Shown one piece after another: positions 25,379-33,652 of a stretch of 64,000 nucleotides of DNA; position 1 is the first letter of the stretch; each line of letters begins with the position of its first letter. The DNA is from CAIZGX01 sp046048875 (GTDB lineage Bacteria > Bacteroidota > Bacteroidia > Flavobacteriales_D > Sanyastnellaceae), in the NCBI GenBank assembly GCA_046048875.1, contig JBJOFG010000006.1, forward strand, positions 62,001-126,000, given 5' to 3'. Below the pieces are notes generated by a model. The model searched no databases. It had not been told where the DNA came from and saw only the letters and a program-made list of their open reading frames with translations. Made by a program: the position numbers and the translations under genes.

Positions 25379-26248
25379 CTACGGCCTTGGATTGTTGAAG
25401 GGAACATTCTGGCCGTCTACAAAAGGCGCTATGTCAATGATGGGCATGTATTTCCATTTGCCGTTTTCAAGCACATATCCATCGTAACTCCCGTCTGGTC
25501 CATATTCGGGATAGAAGCCTTCGTAGATAGATTCGCGTGGAGATAAGTGATCAACCACTATTGTTTTTTGCTTTTCGTAATAACGCAATGAACAAGCCAC
25601 TTGATCGCTGTATTCAAACACCACCCGCTTCGGATTACGATCTTCAAATTCGAAAAAATTCCCTCCGAATTTGCATCCGTCATTGCTCAATGTAATCACC
25701 TCAATCATCTTGTAATTCGATAAATTATCCTTCGCTTCGAATCCCAATAAAGCGTAACTGATTCCACTTTTCTTTCCTTTGCTCATGGGCACAACGGAAT
25801 AATACAAACCTCCAGGCCATTTCTCTTCGTCAAACACTTTGTTGTCCCACTTCGCTCCATTAACCGGCGTGTAATTCAGCTTGAAAAATAAGGGTTCTCC
25901 TGATTTCGAAGTTTTGAAAACAACACACCCGAAATACAATTGAGTACCGTCTTCTTTCGGATAATTCCACGTAAACACCCGAAGTTTTCCATCTTGAGAA
26001 ACGGGTTTGAACATGCGTAAGGCTTCAAACGGATAAACAAAAAAATCTTCAAGCGTCGAAATCGATTCCAATTCGTCAATCATCTTTTCGGAAGTCTCAA
26101 GGGCATTTTTCTCATTACCATTGACCATTGCGGTATAGTATTCCAAAATACGTTGTTCGCCTTCGTTGCATGACTGCGCAATTCCCTGAAATGAAATGCA
26201 GGTGAAAATGAATAACTGAAAAATTATTTTTTGAATACGCATGCTCAT
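25379..26248 (-). CDS. Exported hypothetical protein (289 aa)
   Basis: Carries a signal peptide (IIFQLFIFTCISFQGIAQ) and a soluble mature part of about 265 residues that I cannot place in a family. It has many aromatic residues and alternating strands, including FKLNYTPVNGAKW and YYSVVPMSKGKKSG. Start chosen at ATG 26248 because a TTTCTTTG box lies six bases upstream; ATG 26242 is possible. It is the last gene of a minus-strand group with the 26281 and trHb genes. Confidence 0.65.
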   Translation of the reverse strand: MSMRIQKIIFQLFIFTCISFQGIAQSCNEGEQRILEYYTAMVNGNEKNALETSEKMIDELESISTLEDFFVYPFEALRMFKPVSQDGKLRVFTWNYPKEDGTQLYFGCVVFKTSKSGEPLFFKLNYTPVNGAKWDNKVFDEEKWPGGLYYSVVPMSKGKKSGISYALLGFEAKDNLSNYKMIEVITLSNDGCKFGGNFFEFEDRNPKRVVFEYSDQVACSLRYYEKQKTIVVDHLSPRESIYEGFYPEYGPDGSYDGYVLENGKWKYMPIIDIAPFVDGQNVPFNNPRP

Positions 26249-26280
26249 GTAACGCAAAGAAACAGTTTTTTGTTTTGTCT

Positions 26281-26985
26281 TTATTTTTTCTTGTTGAAAA
26301 TCCACGCTAATTCCACTCCGACATAATAGGCCTGTGTCAAGGGCGATTTCGGGAATTTTAAATACACTTCGTCGCGATTCAGAATTTTGGCGGCATAGCG
26401 AAAGCGTTGCGTGTAATATCCCGTAAACGAGGCACGCGGAGTAACCACCAAGTGCTTTCCAAATACCAAAGCGCGATATCCAATGCCAGCTTGAGCGTAT
26501 GGAGCAATGCTCTGAATGTTGTTCTTAGATGTAGCAGCGCTGTCTGTAAAATGAACATTCATTTGACTGGCATTCACTCCAAATTCAACAAATAAAAAAA
26601 TGCGCGTGCCAAGTGGCCCAGCAGCAACAGGACTGAACCATGCTTTGGGTCCTGTGATGAATTGAACACCAAGTTGAATTTCTTGAAGGTCGAGACGAAC
26701 GGTGTCTTCCGCAAATAGTTTCGAACTTCGTGTTCTGTAATAAACATGCGGTGCGAGATACAGTGAGCGTTTTTTACTTAGCACAAAACTATATCCGATT
26801 GAGCCACTATAACCTCGAACAGGATGGTCTAATGAAATCAGATTATATGGGTGTCTCGCATTGAATGAATCAACAGATGCTGAAATATCTGGAGTTTCTT
26901 GATAAAATGCTCCGCCTTGAAAAAGCAATTGTGCAGCTGAGGTGAGTGACAAGAAAATGAAGAATGAAACAAATAAGCTCCTCAT
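26281..26985 (-). CDS. Putative outer-membrane beta-barrel protein (234 aa)
   Basis: Signal peptide (VSFFIFLSLTSAAQ) followed by amphipathic strands with aromatic girdles such as SLYLAPHVYYRTRSS and AYYVGVELAWIF, typical of an 8-10 strand barrel. No named family is recognised. Its start overlaps the stop of the haemoglobin gene by four bases, so it is translated from the same mRNA. Confidence 0.62.
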   Translation of the reverse strand: MRSLFVSFFIFLSLTSAAQLLFQGGAFYQETPDISASVDSFNARHPYNLISLDHPVRGYSGSIGYSFVLSKKRSLYLAPHVYYRTRSSKLFAEDTVRLDLQEIQLGVQFITGPKAWFSPVAAGPLGTRIFLFVEFGVNASQMNVHFTDSAATSKNNIQSIAPYAQAGIGYRALVFGKHLVVTPRASFTGYYTQRFRYAAKILNRDEVYLKFPKSPLTQAYYVGVELAWIFNKKK

Positions 26986-27350
26986 GATTGGTTGTTCAGT
27001 GCGTCTAATTTAGAGCCAAAGGTATAACCTAAAGTAGTTGCTCTGAACTTCGCGGTTTCTGCTTTTTCCCCTTCGAACAATTCATTAACGGTGGCATGAA
27101 AAAGCGAAACCCATTCGTTGAAATCGGTAGAGTTGGCCTGTAGATTGGCGTGTTTGTCGAAGACATTTGTGGTGTAGCCCGGCTCATCCAATAAAACAAA
27201 CGACCAGAAGTGAACCATCTTCGGCTTGTGAATCACGAAATTCAGATGGGCAAAGAAGTGCGCCAGCTTTTCATCTTTCAAAACACGATCGTAAAAGGTG
27301 TCTACCAGCGTTACAATATCTTCTTTGGTTTGGATGTCTCTCTTTTCCAT
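26982..27350 (-). CDS. Group III truncated haemoglobin
   Basis: 122-residue 2-on-2 globin. The order VDTFYDRVLKDEKLAHFF, then KMVHFWSFVLLDE, then the proximal-histidine region (H in FDKHANL) and FNEWVSLFHATVNELF is that of class III truncated haemoglobins, which bind O2, NO or CO in the cytoplasm. Its own TACATTTG promoter lies four bases before the ATG, directly after a terminator for the upstream T9SS gene. It heads a group with two envelope-protein genes. Confidence 0.9.
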   Translation of the reverse strand: MEKRDIQTKEDIVTLVDTFYDRVLKDEKLAHFFAHLNFVIHKPKMVHFWSFVLLDEPGYTTNVFDKHANLQANSTDFNEWVSLFHATVNELFEGEKAETAKFRATTLGYTFGSKLDALNNQS

Positions 27351-27354
27351 AAGC

Positions 27355-27362
27355 CAAATGTA
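27355..27362 (-). promoter_or_regulatory. -7 promoter box for the truncated haemoglobin gene
   Basis: TACATTTG on the minus strand, four bases (GCTT) before ATG; a perfect TAnnTTTG match that predicts a leaderless mRNA. Confidence 0.6.
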
Positions 27363-27389
27363 AAAAGGCTTCCCGAAGAAAGCCCTTTT
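27362..27389 (-). terminator. Likely intrinsic terminator for the LTD/T9SS gene
   Basis: On the minus strand AAAAGGGCTT pairs with AAGCCTTTTT (one bulged G) and ends in five T. It sits 20 bases after the stop at 27409 and directly before the haemoglobin promoter. Confidence 0.6.
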
Positions 27390-27408
27390 CTGTTGTAAAT
27401 CAGAAGAT

Positions 27409-29730
27409 TTAGTTTTTAATCAAATTCATTCTCCCAACATAATCTCCAACTTGGAGTTCAACAACATAAAACCCGTTCGCCCACGATTGTGCATTTAATT
27501 CAATGAAATTCATATCCGTGTCAACAGTATATACGTTGGAATAAACCAGACGTCCTCCAATGTCTACGATGCGCACGGATATAGACTCGCTTGAGGAATT
27601 ATTAATTTGTATGTTGAATCGATCAGCAGTTGGATTTGGAAACATCTTGAAATGTACATCCCGAATTTCTTCACTCACGAAAACTCCGTTGTTAAATGTG
27701 CCTGGTGTCGCTGGTTGTAATTGAATGTTTGAACTTGTAAGGGTAGGACCACCATTAGGGAAACGCGATTGAGTCAAATCTACCTCACCTATCGATTGAT
27801 TGGTCTCATTGAAATCAACGTAAGGTGGAGTTAACCCATCCAATTCGAGATTCATAATAAGATTTTCGGCCGGCGCATCATCGGTTTGATAAATCATGGC
27901 ATCAATTAGGTTGGAAGAACCTACAACTGAACCAAGCGGATGGTCAATGGTATCTCCTACGAAAATGGCAACGCCATCGGGTCCATTCTGAAGATGCTCA
28001 TTTGGGAAAACATAGTCAACATTCTGGGTGGCAGCATTTCCAAGAACAAAAAATCCGTATTCGTCTGTGTAATATCCGTCTAAATCTATGGCGTCATAAA
28101 TTGTTCCTGAATTACCATCTAAAAAGACTACAACAAGACCGTTTAGTGGGGAATAAGGTGGTCCCAATAGTTCAATGAATTCCTCTGTGTCAGTGGTGCT
28201 GGGATTGTCAGCATTCAATTCATTGATCACCATGTTAGTGAGCACGCCGCAATCTGTAACAGATATTGAGATGAAGTACACGCTAATGTCTAGACAATCC
28301 GATGCCGAAATTCCCAAAAGGGGCTGTCCCGGTTGAATAGAAGAATTGTCCAATGCTCCCAAATACCCCACGGAATATATTTTATAATTGCCAACGGTGT
28401 TGGCGAAGGTGTAAACGCCATTCGTGATTGTGGAAACGATAATTCCATTGGAATTCGTGACAACAAATAATCCCAATTCGTTACCCGGAAAAGGGGCGAG
28501 ATTAATTGATAAATTTCCGCCTAAACAAAATTCTGCATTCGTATTTCCATTCGACAATTGAGGGTTGCCGGCAGAGCACGACGAAGCATTCCATGTTCCT
28601 GGAGTTGGAGACTGCATCACAAAGGTGCTATTTTCAAATGCAATTCCACCGTCGGGAACTCGCGAAAGCGATTCGTCTGAGGATGGAGGAGATTCATCAA
28701 GCACGGTGTAATCAGGACTTAAGCCGAGAAACGAAACGAGTGCTGGAATTAAGGGGTCTTCCGTAGTATACACGAATGCATCAACTAAATCACTTCCCAT
28801 GATGATGTCCCCTTCGAAAATTAGATTCGGTTCAAAGTACAAAGCAACGGCATCTGTGCCATTGCCTATGGAGTTAGGTTCAAAAACCAAATCAACATTA
28901 TTGACAGATGAGTTTCCTGCAACGAAGAAACCGTTTTCATCGAGCTGGTAACCGTTCAAATAAATAACCGTGTCGTATGTCAATGTTACCCCATCGCAGA
29001 ATGCCAGGACATATCCGTTAAGCGAAGCATTTGCTGGTCCCAATAGCTCGACAAATTCGAAAATGTCTACACCGGGATTATCTGCGTTTACTTCATTAAA
29101 CACAATGGGGACTTCTTGTGATGGTGGTGAGTTGAAATAACCAGGAGAAGGTGGACGGTTTTGATAGGTGTCGTTACTCATTGCAATACCACCATCCGGA
29201 ATACGAGATTGCGATAAATCATCGCTATTGGGGAGGTCAACCTCGTTGAAAGCGCTGTAGTTTGAGGCATTCAGGCCGAGTGAGGTGAGGAGTGAACCAA
29301 TAGATGCGTCGTCAGTTTCGTAGACCAAAACGTCCACAAGATTGGTTGCAATTACATCATTGCCGATGTTATACAGATTGCTCGGTCCGTCGTAGAGCGC
29401 TATGGCATCATAGCCGTTTTGAATCGTATTGAATGGAATGGCCAGATCAATGTTTGGCATTCCCAGCGATCCAACCACGAAAAATCCGTTATCGTCTAAG
29501 GATTGGTTGTCTAAGCTTATTTCGTAGTAGTAAGTCTGATCACTACCATTACAAAATGCAAGAGTGTAACCGTTGAGGCTGGTGTTTGCTGGTCCGAAAA
29601 GTTCCACGAATTCAGCAGTCTCTGTCGAAGAAGGGGAGTCTGCATTGACTTCATTAATCACAATAGACTGCGCTTGGGCTAGGTGTGATCCAATAAATAA
29701 TAGAGATAGTAATGGCAGTATTCGCTTCAT
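27409..29730 (-). CDS. T9SS-sorted protein with three lamin-tail (LTD) repeats
   Basis: 773 residues with signal peptide ending near HLAQAQ. Three long repeats start with INEVNADSPSSTETAEFVEL, FNEVNADNPGVDIFEFVEL and INELNADNPSTTDTEEFIEL (near residues 24, 209 and 500) and end with SRxPDGG or SRFPNGG. These are lamin-tail-type Ig folds, common on secreted bacterial proteins. A different beta domain with paired cysteines sits between repeats two and three. The C-terminus (MFPNPTADRFNIQ to NGFYVVELQVG) is a T9SS type A sorting signal. Probably a cell-surface structural or adhesive protein. Confidence 0.85.
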   Translation of the reverse strand: MKRILPLLSLLFIGSHLAQAQSIVINEVNADSPSSTETAEFVELFGPANTSLNGYTLAFCNGSDQTYYYEISLDNQSLDDNGFFVVGSLGMPNIDLAIPFNTIQNGYDAIALYDGPSNLYNIGNDVIATNLVDVLVYETDDASIGSLLTSLGLNASNYSAFNEVDLPNSDDLSQSRIPDGGIAMSNDTYQNRPPSPGYFNSPPSQEVPIVFNEVNADNPGVDIFEFVELLGPANASLNGYVLAFCDGVTLTYDTVIYLNGYQLDENGFFVAGNSSVNNVDLVFEPNSIGNGTDAVALYFEPNLIFEGDIIMGSDLVDAFVYTTEDPLIPALVSFLGLSPDYTVLDESPPSSDESLSRVPDGGIAFENSTFVMQSPTPGTWNASSCSAGNPQLSNGNTNAEFCLGGNLSINLAPFPGNELGLFVVTNSNGIIVSTITNGVYTFANTVGNYKIYSVGYLGALDNSSIQPGQPLLGISASDCLDISVYFISISVTDCGVLTNMVINELNADNPSTTDTEEFIELLGPPYSPLNGLVVVFLDGNSGTIYDAIDLDGYYTDEYGFFVLGNAATQNVDYVFPNEHLQNGPDGVAIFVGDTIDHPLGSVVGSSNLIDAMIYQTDDAPAENLIMNLELDGLTPPYVDFNETNQSIGEVDLTQSRFPNGGPTLTSSNIQLQPATPGTFNNGVFVSEEIRDVHFKMFPNPTADRFNIQINNSSSESISVRIVDIGGRLVYSNVYTVDTDMNFIELNAQSWANGFYVVELQVGDYVGRMNLIKN

Positions 29731-29755
29731 AAAAATGAATAGTAGTAATGTAAAT

Positions 29756-30307
29756 TTACTTGAAACTCAGTTTTCGGGTATAACAAATAAGAGCTCCGTA
29801 ATAAGGTTCTCTAAAGTTCCAATTGCCGGTTAACATAAGTGAGAGACCGCCTTTTTTCGAAAGATAGCCCATCTCTATTTGCGCAGGCACACCAATGGTT
29901 GCACCCGCTTTGTAGTCGAATTCATCAATGACTTGCAAAGCACTATCGCCATATAATCGAACCATTACCCCCATTCCAGCACTTGCTGCTAAAAACATAT
30001 TGTTTTTCCCCCAAACTTGGCCCCATAAAACCCCAATTTCCAATGACCTGTTTTTTCGGAAGAAAATGCTATCGTTTGACCCTTCTATTAATTCTTGCGA
30101 ATAGGCCGCACGAAGGGTAGTTGAGACGGTTTCTTCGTAAGTCGATTTGGATGCGAACAATTGATAGGATAGATTATCGGCATTCGTAGCCCCTAGGCCG
30201 AAACTCGTCCATGTCGTATTCAACATGGGATTGGTTGTGTACTGCGCGAAGAGTCCGAGCGTGCCACAAACAAAAAATAGAAGCGATGTAAAGCGTTTCA
30301 ATTTCAT
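29756..30307 (-). CDS. Putative outer-membrane protein (183 aa), unknown
   Basis: Signal peptide (LLFFVCGTLGLFAQ) followed by alternating strands such as NNMFLAASAGMGVMVRLYG and GLSLMLTGNWNF, consistent with a small barrel. No family recognised. A TATCTTTC box (one base off consensus) lies exactly four bases before the ATG, so a separate promoter is likely. It is divergent from the GH13 lipoprotein gene. Confidence 0.6.
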   Translation of the reverse strand: MKLKRFTSLLFFVCGTLGLFAQYTTNPMLNTTWTSFGLGATNADNLSYQLFASKSTYEETVSTTLRAAYSQELIEGSNDSIFFRKNRSLEIGVLWGQVWGKNNMFLAASAGMGVMVRLYGDSALQVIDEFDYKAGATIGVPAQIEMGYLSKKGGLSLMLTGNWNFREPYYGALICYTRKLSFK

Positions 30308-30311
30308 AGCC

Positions 30312-30319
30312 GAAAGATA
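30312..30319 (-). promoter_or_regulatory. -7-like box for the 29756-30307 gene
   Basis: TATCTTTC on the minus strand, one mismatch to TAnnTTTG, four bases before the start codon. Confidence 0.4.
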
Positions 30320-30351
30320 AGCGAAAAGTGCTGCCCTCCGAATAGGTGTTT

Positions 30352-30359
30352 TATCTTAG
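30352..30359 (+). promoter_or_regulatory. -7-like box for the GH13 gene
   Basis: TATCTTAG, one mismatch to TAnnTTTG, four bases before ATG 30364; supports that start instead of the ATG at 30346. Confidence 0.4.
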
Positions 30360-30363
30360 CGAA

Positions 30364-32730
30364 ATGAAAAAAATGATTTTCTTCGTTCTTGCTTCTGCTG
30401 CAATTTCTTCTTGCAGCATCCTTTCGAAAAATAAAAAAGTGGCTGAATTGCCCGGATTGGCTTCGCCCGTTCATCTTCCGACAACATACACACGCATTCC
30501 TGTTTCTAATTACATAACGAATCCCGAAGAGGTGTTGAGTATTTCAACCAGTCCTTACGACAAGACAAATCTTTCTTCCACCCGCGAAGTGGTCTTTCCT
30601 GCCGGAAACTACGAGCCCGTTTTCAATTTAAACATTGAAACCAAAAGCAACGAATACGACATTCCTGTTTTCGCTTCTGCGAAAAAGTCTTACATGTTTA
30701 ACTACACACCGACACCACAGAAAAATGTGACTTCAGTTTTTATTGCAGGTGCAATGAACGGATGGAACAAAAATGCGACACCCCTGAAACAAAACGATGA
30801 TGGCACGTACAGTGTTGAGTTGTTTCTAGAGCCTGGATTATATCCGTATCGCATTTGGGAAAATGGCACTGATGAAATTCTTGATGCGAATAACAAGAAC
30901 AAAATGCCAAATGGCCTTGGTGGAGAAAACAGTTTCATTGAAATTCCTTCTGCCCCGAGACCAAGTATGGAGGTTCTTTCGCAGAAAGGAAAAAAGATAA
31001 TCGTCTATTGCAGCAGCGAACCAAAGGGCGCACAAATCTATTTCGAGAATCAACGCATTCCAGTTTCAATCGTTCATGTGCAGGAGCCATACATGAGCGA
31101 GTGGGAATTGCATTTCAACATACCGGCAAAAGCATGGAAAATGAAGCGCTCGCACATTCGTGCCTACGCACATGACGGAAATCAACTTTTCAACGATGTG
31201 CTCATTCCACTTTCATACGGAAGACCCGTGAAGAAATCCTTCCAACTAAAACGAAAAGATACCCGCGCAACAGTCATGTACTTCGCCATGGTGGATCGTT
31301 TTAAAAATGGAAAGAAGGAAAATGATCGTCCAACAAACGACGCGCGCATTAAGCCCATCGCAAATAATTTAGGTGGTGATTTAGTTGGAATTACACAAGC
31401 AATTGAAGACGGATATTTTAAGAAATTGGGGACGAATACCATTTGGATTTCACCCATTACGAGGAATGCGGAAGGCGCTTGGGGCTTGTGGGACAAAGGT
31501 GGTGATACAAGTATGTTCAGCGGTTACCACGGCTATTGGCCAACATCATTGCGCTCAATAGACGATCGTTTCGGAACAGAAGAAGAATTCAAAAATTTAT
31601 TGAAGGTCGCGCACAAACACAAGATGAATGTGTACCTCGATTACGTTGCCCATCACGTGCATCAAGATCATCCATTAATCAAAGAACACAAAGACTGGGT
31701 AACTCCATTGTATCTTCCAGACGGAAGCATGAACACTGAGCGTTGGGACGATCAACGCTTAACCACATGGTTCGATGTCTTCCTTCCGACATGGGATTTC
31801 GCGAAACCTGAAGTGGTGAATGCGTTGACAGACACTGCTATGTATTGGGTGTTGAATTACGATCTCGACGGATTCCGTCACGATGCCACTAAGCACATTC
31901 GCGCAGAGTTTTGGACAACATTGACTTCCAAAGTGAAGGCAAGCGGAAAGAACGTTTTTCAGATTGGTGAAACCTACGGAAGTCCGGAGCTGATTCAATC
32001 GTACATCGGAAGTGAGCAAATGGATGCGCAGTTCGATTTCAATTTATACGACGCGGCAGTAGATGCTTTCGCAAAATCGGAAACCAGTTTCGCGAATTTG
32101 GGAAGAGTTATTCAAGAGAGCGCGAAGTATTACGGTTCGCACCACATGATGGGGAACATCACTGGCAATCAAGACCGCGCGCGTTTCATTTCATACGCCG
32201 ACGGAAGTGTTAAGTTCGAAGAGAATGCCAAGCAAGCCGGATGGTCGCGTAAGATTGAGCACAAAGACAATGTAGGATATGTTCGTTTGGAACAACTCAC
32301 CGCGTTCTTAATGTCGGTGCCTGGAATTCCATGTATTTATTACGGAGACGAAATTGGAATGCCTGGTGGAAATGACCCCGACAACAGACGCATGATGCGC
32401 TTCGATCAATTAAACGAACAAGAGTCAGCGCTTCGCACTTCAACACAGAAATTGGTGAAGTTGAGAAGAAAGAACTTGCCACTGATTTATGGTGAAACGT
32501 ACGTGATGCAAGCCGACGAAAAGGCGTTGGTGATTGCGCGTAAATACCTCGGCCAAATTTCCATTGCAGTCTTCGCGAAAGGCGAGGGGAATGTGAACAT
32601 TACACTTCCAGGTTATTGGAAAGGAAAGGTGAGCACAGACGGATTAGAGATTGTTTCAACCGATGCAGGTTCTAATTCTTATACGTTGAAAGTGGGTGGA
32701 AAAGGATACGGTTTCTTCTTTGTGAAATGA
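30364..32730 (+). CDS. GH13 alpha-amylase-family lipoprotein with CBM48-like domain
   Basis: 788 residues. Lipobox AISSC puts the lipidated cysteine at position 17, so it is membrane-anchored and probably surface or periplasmic. A CBM48/E-set domain (about 95-190; VFIAGAMNGWNKNATPL, GLYPYRIWENG) precedes the GH13 barrel (about 300-700). Catalytic regions: DGFRHDATKH with the nucleophile Asp, QIGETYG with the acid/base Glu, and GNQDRAR with the third Asp. The usual His of the NHD motif is Gln here. It should cleave alpha-glucans such as starch or maltodextrin. prmC overlaps its stop (ATGA). Confidence 0.88.
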   Translation: MKKMIFFVLASAAISSCSILSKNKKVAELPGLASPVHLPTTYTRIPVSNYITNPEEVLSISTSPYDKTNLSSTREVVFPAGNYEPVFNLNIETKSNEYDIPVFASAKKSYMFNYTPTPQKNVTSVFIAGAMNGWNKNATPLKQNDDGTYSVELFLEPGLYPYRIWENGTDEILDANNKNKMPNGLGGENSFIEIPSAPRPSMEVLSQKGKKIIVYCSSEPKGAQIYFENQRIPVSIVHVQEPYMSEWELHFNIPAKAWKMKRSHIRAYAHDGNQLFNDVLIPLSYGRPVKKSFQLKRKDTRATVMYFAMVDRFKNGKKENDRPTNDARIKPIANNLGGDLVGITQAIEDGYFKKLGTNTIWISPITRNAEGAWGLWDKGGDTSMFSGYHGYWPTSLRSIDDRFGTEEEFKNLLKVAHKHKMNVYLDYVAHHVHQDHPLIKEHKDWVTPLYLPDGSMNTERWDDQRLTTWFDVFLPTWDFAKPEVVNALTDTAMYWVLNYDLDGFRHDATKHIRAEFWTTLTSKVKASGKNVFQIGETYGSPELIQSYIGSEQMDAQFDFNLYDAAVDAFAKSETSFANLGRVIQESAKYYGSHHMMGNITGNQDRARFISYADGSVKFEENAKQAGWSRKIEHKDNVGYVRLEQLTAFLMSVPGIPCIYYGDEIGMPGGNDPDNRRMMRFDQLNEQESALRTSTQKLVKLRRKNLPLIYGETYVMQADEKALVIARKYLGQISIAVFAKGEGNVNITLPGYWKGKVSTDGLEIVSTDAGSNSYTLKVGGKGYGFFFVK

Positions 32731-33593
32731 ACCACATTCTTCCGAACAACAAAATTGGTACGCTGAAAGAATTCTCACTTCAACGAGTGGGGGAGGTTTA
32801 CGATGCCCGCGAATCGCGGAACATCGTGAATGAACTCTTTCGTCATTATTTGAATTTGTCTTCGGCTGATTTAATTGTGAAGGCAAACGATTCCATCAGT
32901 GAATCGCAAATGCTTTTGGTCTACAAAGCTGTGAAGCGCATTGCGAATAAAGAACCACTTCAGTATGTTTTAGGAAAGGCCTACTTTTTCGGAATGGATT
33001 TGCATGTTTCTCCGGCGGTTTTAATCCCTCGTCCAGAAACAGAGGAGTTGGTTAGATGGATGCTAGAGACCATAAAACCGAATAATCATTCGGTTCATTC
33101 AGTTCTTGACATCGGAACCGGCTCCGGCGCCATAGCCCTCGCTTTGAAAAAAGCACAACCCACTTGGAATGTTTCAGGATGTGATGTGTCGAAAGAAGCG
33201 TTGATAGTTGCAGAAAAAAATTCCAAAGAATTTCAGGTGGAAGTAGAGTGGAAGGAAGTGGATATTTTATCTCAAAATTTTCCAGTAGGAAATTGGAACA
33301 CCATCGTTTCGAATCCGCCATACATCCCTGTTTCAGAAGGAAGTGAAATGCGTCCGTCTGTTGTTGAACACGAACCGCACCTCGCACTCTTCGTTCCGGA
33401 AAACGATCCGTTGTTGTTTTATAGACGCATACTTGAACTCGCCAACAAATGCGAAACAGTCAATCAAGTCTTCTTCGAAATACACGAGAACTACGCGCGC
33501 GAAACCCTCACACTGGGAGAATCAATGGGCTGGAAAGGAGAGTTGAAGAAAGATCTTCAAGGAAAAGCGCGCATGCTACTCTTTACGAAGTAA
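32727..33593 (+). CDS. prmC: Peptide chain release factor N5-glutamine methyltransferase
   Basis: Methylates the GGQ glutamine of release factors RF1 and RF2 using SAM. The N-terminal helical substrate-recognition domain (about 1-100, with PLQYVLGKAYFFG) is followed by the Rossmann domain with SAM motif VLDIGTGSGAIALAL and the catalytic SNPPYIP. Length 288 is typical. It starts inside the GH13 stop (ATGA at 32727-32730), so the two are coupled although not functionally related. A spacer-type palindromic array begins right at its TAA. Confidence 0.94.
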   Translation: MNHILPNNKIGTLKEFSLQRVGEVYDARESRNIVNELFRHYLNLSSADLIVKANDSISESQMLLVYKAVKRIANKEPLQYVLGKAYFFGMDLHVSPAVLIPRPETEELVRWMLETIKPNNHSVHSVLDIGTGSGAIALALKKAQPTWNVSGCDVSKEALIVAEKNSKEFQVEVEWKEVDILSQNFPVGNWNTIVSNPPYIPVSEGSEMRPSVVEHEPHLALFVPENDPLLFYRRILELANKCETVNQVFFEIHENYARETLTLGESMGWKGELKKDLQGKARMLLFTK

Positions 33594-33652
33594 TCTTGTG
33601 AAGCATCTTTGGCTCCGCCAATCTTTGACTCCGTCAATCTTCACTCCGTGAA
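33592..33652. repeat. Palindromic word array, AATCTT-spacer type
   Basis: Words TGGCTCCGCCA, TGACTCCGTCA and TTCACTCCGTGAA, all with a TCC loop, are separated by (A)ATCT(T). Between the first two, G-C pairs are replaced by A-T pairs on both arms. The array fills the gap between convergent prmC and the 33653-36256 gene. A weaker fourth word may precede them at 33597-33605. Confidence 0.72.
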
